Shown one piece after another: positions 61,962 through 64,000 of a stretch of 64,000 nt of DNA; positions within the stretch are counted from its first letter, which is position 1; each line of letters starts with the position of its first letter. Under the pieces are notes generated by a model. That model saw nothing but the letters and a program-made list of their open reading frames with translations, was not told where the DNA came from and did no database searches. Both the position numbers and the translations under genes were made by a program. Source of the DNA: Bacteroidota bacterium (GTDB taxonomy: Bacteria; Bacteroidota; Bacteroidia; Chitinophagales; Chitinophagaceae); NCBI GenBank assembly GCA_018267705.1, contig JAFDXX010000004.1, positions 186,001-250,000 on the forward strand, read 5' to 3'.

Positions 61962-63194
61962 TTATATTTTTTGTAAAGATTGTTCAAAATCGTTTAAAAT
62001 ATCTTCGCTATTTTCTATTCCAACACTTAATCTTATTAAACCGTTGGTAATACCAAATTTTAATCTTTCTTCTTGGCTTACACCTAGGTGGCTGGTGCTT
62101 GCAGGGTGAGATATTAATGTATCGGTAGTGCCTAATGAAATTGCTTGTGTGCACATTTTTAATGCATTCATAAATTTTGTTGCTGCTGTATAACCATTTT
62201 TTAATTCAAAACTTATTAATGATCCAAATTGTTTCATTTGCTTTTTTGCAATAGCATGATCGGGATGTGTTGGTAAGCCAACATAATTTACTAAAGCAAC
62301 TGCCGAATGATTTTGTAAATAGGTTGCAACTTTCATTGCATTGCTGCAATGCCTATCCATTCTAAGCTCTAATGTTTTTAAACCATTGCCTAATAAAAAT
62401 GCATCAAAAGGGCTGGTATTGCTGCCTAAAAGTACATGCCATTTCCAAACTTTTGTATTCATGTATTCATCATCTTTTCCTATTAAAACACCACCTATTG
62501 AAGTGCCGTGACCGTTTAAAAATTTTGTGGTAGAATGAATTACAAAATCTACATCGTATTTAAATGGTTGTTGTAAATAAGGAGTTGCAAATGTATTATC
62601 AACTGAAACTTTAATATGATATTTTTTTGCTATTTGTGTGATGCTTTCAATATCAATACAATTAATGGTTGGGTTAGAAGGTGTTTCAATATGTATTAAT
62701 TTAATAGAAGAATTTTCTTTCAGTGTTTTTTCTAATACATCTGTATTTCTTATGTCTGCAATTATTGTTTTTATTCCGGTATCTGTTAAAACTTTATGCA
62801 TTACTTCATAAGTGCCACCGTATAATGCGTAATGTGATAAAATTGTATCGCCTGTTTTTAAGTTACTTAAAAATAAAGTAGCTAAAGCTGCTTGCCCGCT
62901 TGAATGCAACAAGGCTTTAAGTTTTAATGGTTCATTATTTTTGTTTTTCAAACCAAAACTTTCTAAAGCAGCAATGGTTTTTTCTGCAGCAACAAAAGTG
63001 GGGTTGCCTAAACGGGTGTAAATTTTACTTTTGTCCTCTCCGGCAAATCTTGCTGCACCATCTTCGGTTGAATTAAATGTAAATGTTGAAGTTGCATAAA
63101 TAGGCGTTAAGTGTGCATGTTCTGCATTATGATTACTTGCAGTATGTATTGCTGTTGATGTGATGCCTTTTAAAGTGAATGATGAATTACTCAT
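61962..63194 (-). CDS. PLP-dependent trans-sulfuration enzyme (Cys/Met metabolism)
   Basis: The 410-residue enzyme has the family's PLP lysine in STTKFLNGHG (Lys224), the aspartate in VSVDNTFATP, and the LHSSGQAALATL and SHYALYGGTYEV segments. SLGTTDTLISHPASTSH near the C-terminus is the substrate-binding region. It may be cystathionine gamma-synthase, cystathionine gamma-lyase/beta-lyase, or methionine gamma-lyase; the sequence alone does not settle it. It is monocistronic or the first gene of a three-gene minus-strand group with the serine hydrolase and GNAT genes. Confidence 0.9.
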   Translation of the reverse strand: MSNSSFTLKGITSTAIHTASNHNAEHAHLTPIYATSTFTFNSTEDGAARFAGEDKSKIYTRLGNPTFVAAEKTIAALESFGLKNKNNEPLKLKALLHSSGQAALATLFLSNLKTGDTILSHYALYGGTYEVMHKVLTDTGIKTIIADIRNTDVLEKTLKENSSIKLIHIETPSNPTINCIDIESITQIAKKYHIKVSVDNTFATPYLQQPFKYDVDFVIHSTTKFLNGHGTSIGGVLIGKDDEYMNTKVWKWHVLLGSNTSPFDAFLLGNGLKTLELRMDRHCSNAMKVATYLQNHSAVALVNYVGLPTHPDHAIAKKQMKQFGSLISFELKNGYTAATKFMNALKMCTQAISLGTTDTLISHPASTSHLGVSQEERLKFGITNGLIRLSVGIENSEDILNDFEQSLQKI

Positions 63195-63344
63195 AATTTT
63201 TTGTTACAACAGAAGTAGTTGTTGCTAACCAAAAGTAATCAATCAATATGAAAGAGTTGTTTTGTTTATAATGCAATTAAATGTAACATACATTATACAT
63301 TTTGTAACTGCTGATATTATTTGTTTTGGTACTAAAGAAAATTT

Positions 63345-63375
63345 AAAAGCCAATCAAAATATGAGATTGGCTTTT
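63345..63375 (-). terminator. Terminator of fabH
   Basis: Eleven-bp stem, AAAAGCCAATC with GATTGGCTTTT, with a 9-base loop; on the minus strand it lies just after the fabH stop and is followed by a T-rich stretch. Confidence 0.85.
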
Positions 63376-63392
63376 ATGTGAAGTAGTAAAAT

Positions 63393-64000
63393 TTATTTTG
63401 AATCGTAAGCCCACTTAATCAAAGTAGCACCCCAAGTAAAACCACCACCAAAAGCTGCTAATACAATTTTATCGCCTTTGTGTAATTGTTTTTCCCACTC
63501 CCATAAACATAACGGGATAGTTGCTGCTGTTGTATTTCCGTATTTCTGAATGTTTATCATTACCTTTTCTTTGGTTAATCCCATTCTGTTGGCTGTGGCA
63601 TCAATAATTCTTAAATTGGCTTGGTGTGGTACTAGCCATGCAATATCATTTCCGGTTAAATTATTTCTTTCTAATAATTCAGCACTTACATCTGCCATAC
63701 CTTTAACGGCATATTTAAATACAGGCTGCCCATCTTGAAAAATAAAATGTTCTTTTCTGGTAACTGTTTCAATACTTGCAGGGTTTAAAGAACCTCCTGC
63801 TTTTTGATATAAATAATTTTTTCCTACACCATCGCTTTTTAATAAACTGTCTAATATTCCGTTTTCATCTGTACTTGGTTCTAACAAAACGGCACCTGAG
63901 GCATCTCCAAATAAAACACAAGTAGTTCTATCAGTATAATCTACAATGCTGCTCATTTTATCGGCACCAACCACTATTACTTTTTTATATCTGCCACTTT
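63393..64000 (-). CDS. fabH: 3-oxoacyl-ACP synthase III, C-terminal fragment
   Basis: The gene begins beyond the right edge; the last 201 codons are visible, the frame staying open to the edge ([16 protein letters not shown] just inside). KASIII features are [32 protein letters not shown] with the catalytic His, and [11 protein letters not shown] with the catalytic Asn. The nucleophile Cys lies outside the window. Length and motifs fit FabH, which starts fatty acid chains from acetyl-CoA or branched acyl-CoA; the fused branched-chain E1 at 20.5 kb would supply branched primers if present as BKD. A GTG at 63974 is not the true start. Confidence 0.93.
   Translation of the reverse strand, partial: SGRYKKVIVVGADKMSSIVDYTDRTTCVLFGDASGAVLLEPSTDENGILDSLLKSDGVGKNYLYQKAGGSLNPASIETVTRKEHFIFQDGQPVFKYAVKGMADVSAELLERNNLTGNDIAWLVPHQANLRIIDATANRMGLTKEKVMINIQKYGNTTAATIPLCLWEWEKQLHKGDKIVLAAFGGGFTWGATLIKWAYDSK

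Noticed and set aside
1-64000. CRISPR arrays, tRNA/rRNA genes, insertion sequences or a prophage
   Set aside because: No regularly spaced repeats, tRNA cloverleaf with CCA-end region, rRNA signature, transposase or phage structural gene was seen in any gap or coding frame.

Overview
The window looks like chromosomal DNA of a Bacteroidota member, most like the Chitinophagaceae. The DNA is AT-rich. Protein families typical of that phylum are present: HYC_CC_PP, Cys-rich CWC, DUF2911, PepSY-like and TonB-dependent receptors. Shine-Dalgarno sequences are mostly absent. Several genes have the Bacteroidota -7 box TAnnTTTG a few bases before the start codon. I see no rRNA, tRNA, CRISPR array, integrase, transposase or phage gene. 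Most of the window is housekeeping and catabolic core genome.

Layout. 1-2.1 kb: end of a sugar/glycan locus (partial methyltransferase, GT2) and pantothenate kinase coaX. 2.1-5.7 kb: a heavy-metal cassette (HYC_CC_PP protein, secreted HMA protein, TonB receptor with its own N-terminal HMA domain). 5.7-8.2 kb: a CWC protein and a BtuB-like receptor behind a cobalamin riboswitch, with a possible upstream ORF overlapping the receptor start. 8.3-13.9 kb: amino-acid permease, VOC protein, TolC plus periplasmic adaptor, gpsA. 14-17.3 kb: DUF1501/DUF1800 pair. 17.5-20.4 kb: dnaX, with a candidate programmed frameshift site, and two less-known genes. 20.5-27.3 kb: fused 2-oxoacid dehydrogenase E1, BI-1 protein, lipoprotein deacetylase, KorA without KorB, and a deoxyhypusine-synthase-like enzyme. 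27.5-30.4 kb: a three-gene lipid-linked sugar cassette (GT2, GT87, NodB deacetylase).

31.2-41.9 kb: AcpH-like and DUF2911 genes, then the phenylacetate system. A TetR regulator with paaE and, 3 kb away, paaABCD-paaG-paaI form two units. Each is preceded by nearly the same 14-bp palindrome (CTAACAATTGTTAG and CTAACAGTTGTTAG), so the two units look like one regulon. Three unrelated genes lie between them. paaY follows behind its own leader.

41.9-64 kb: sterol-desaturase-like protein, dnaN, recX, LpxR-like lipid A deacylase, omega-amidase, a GC-richer structured intergenic element, penicillin acylase, DPP-IV-like peptidase, MacB-like permease, hemW, the clpP-clpP-clpX cluster, a pterin pair (PTPS/QueD and folE), fabD, a GNAT protein, a serine hydrolase, a trans-sulfuration enzyme, and a fabH cut by the window end.

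The observations most worth following are the A9 slippery run in dnaX, the two-site palindromic operator of the phenylacetate genes, the riboswitch-plus-upstream-ORF leader of the B12 receptor, and the repeated HMA/CCHYD module in the metal cassette. I found no clearly new multi-gene defence or mobile system here. All assignments come from reading motifs by eye, without database searches.
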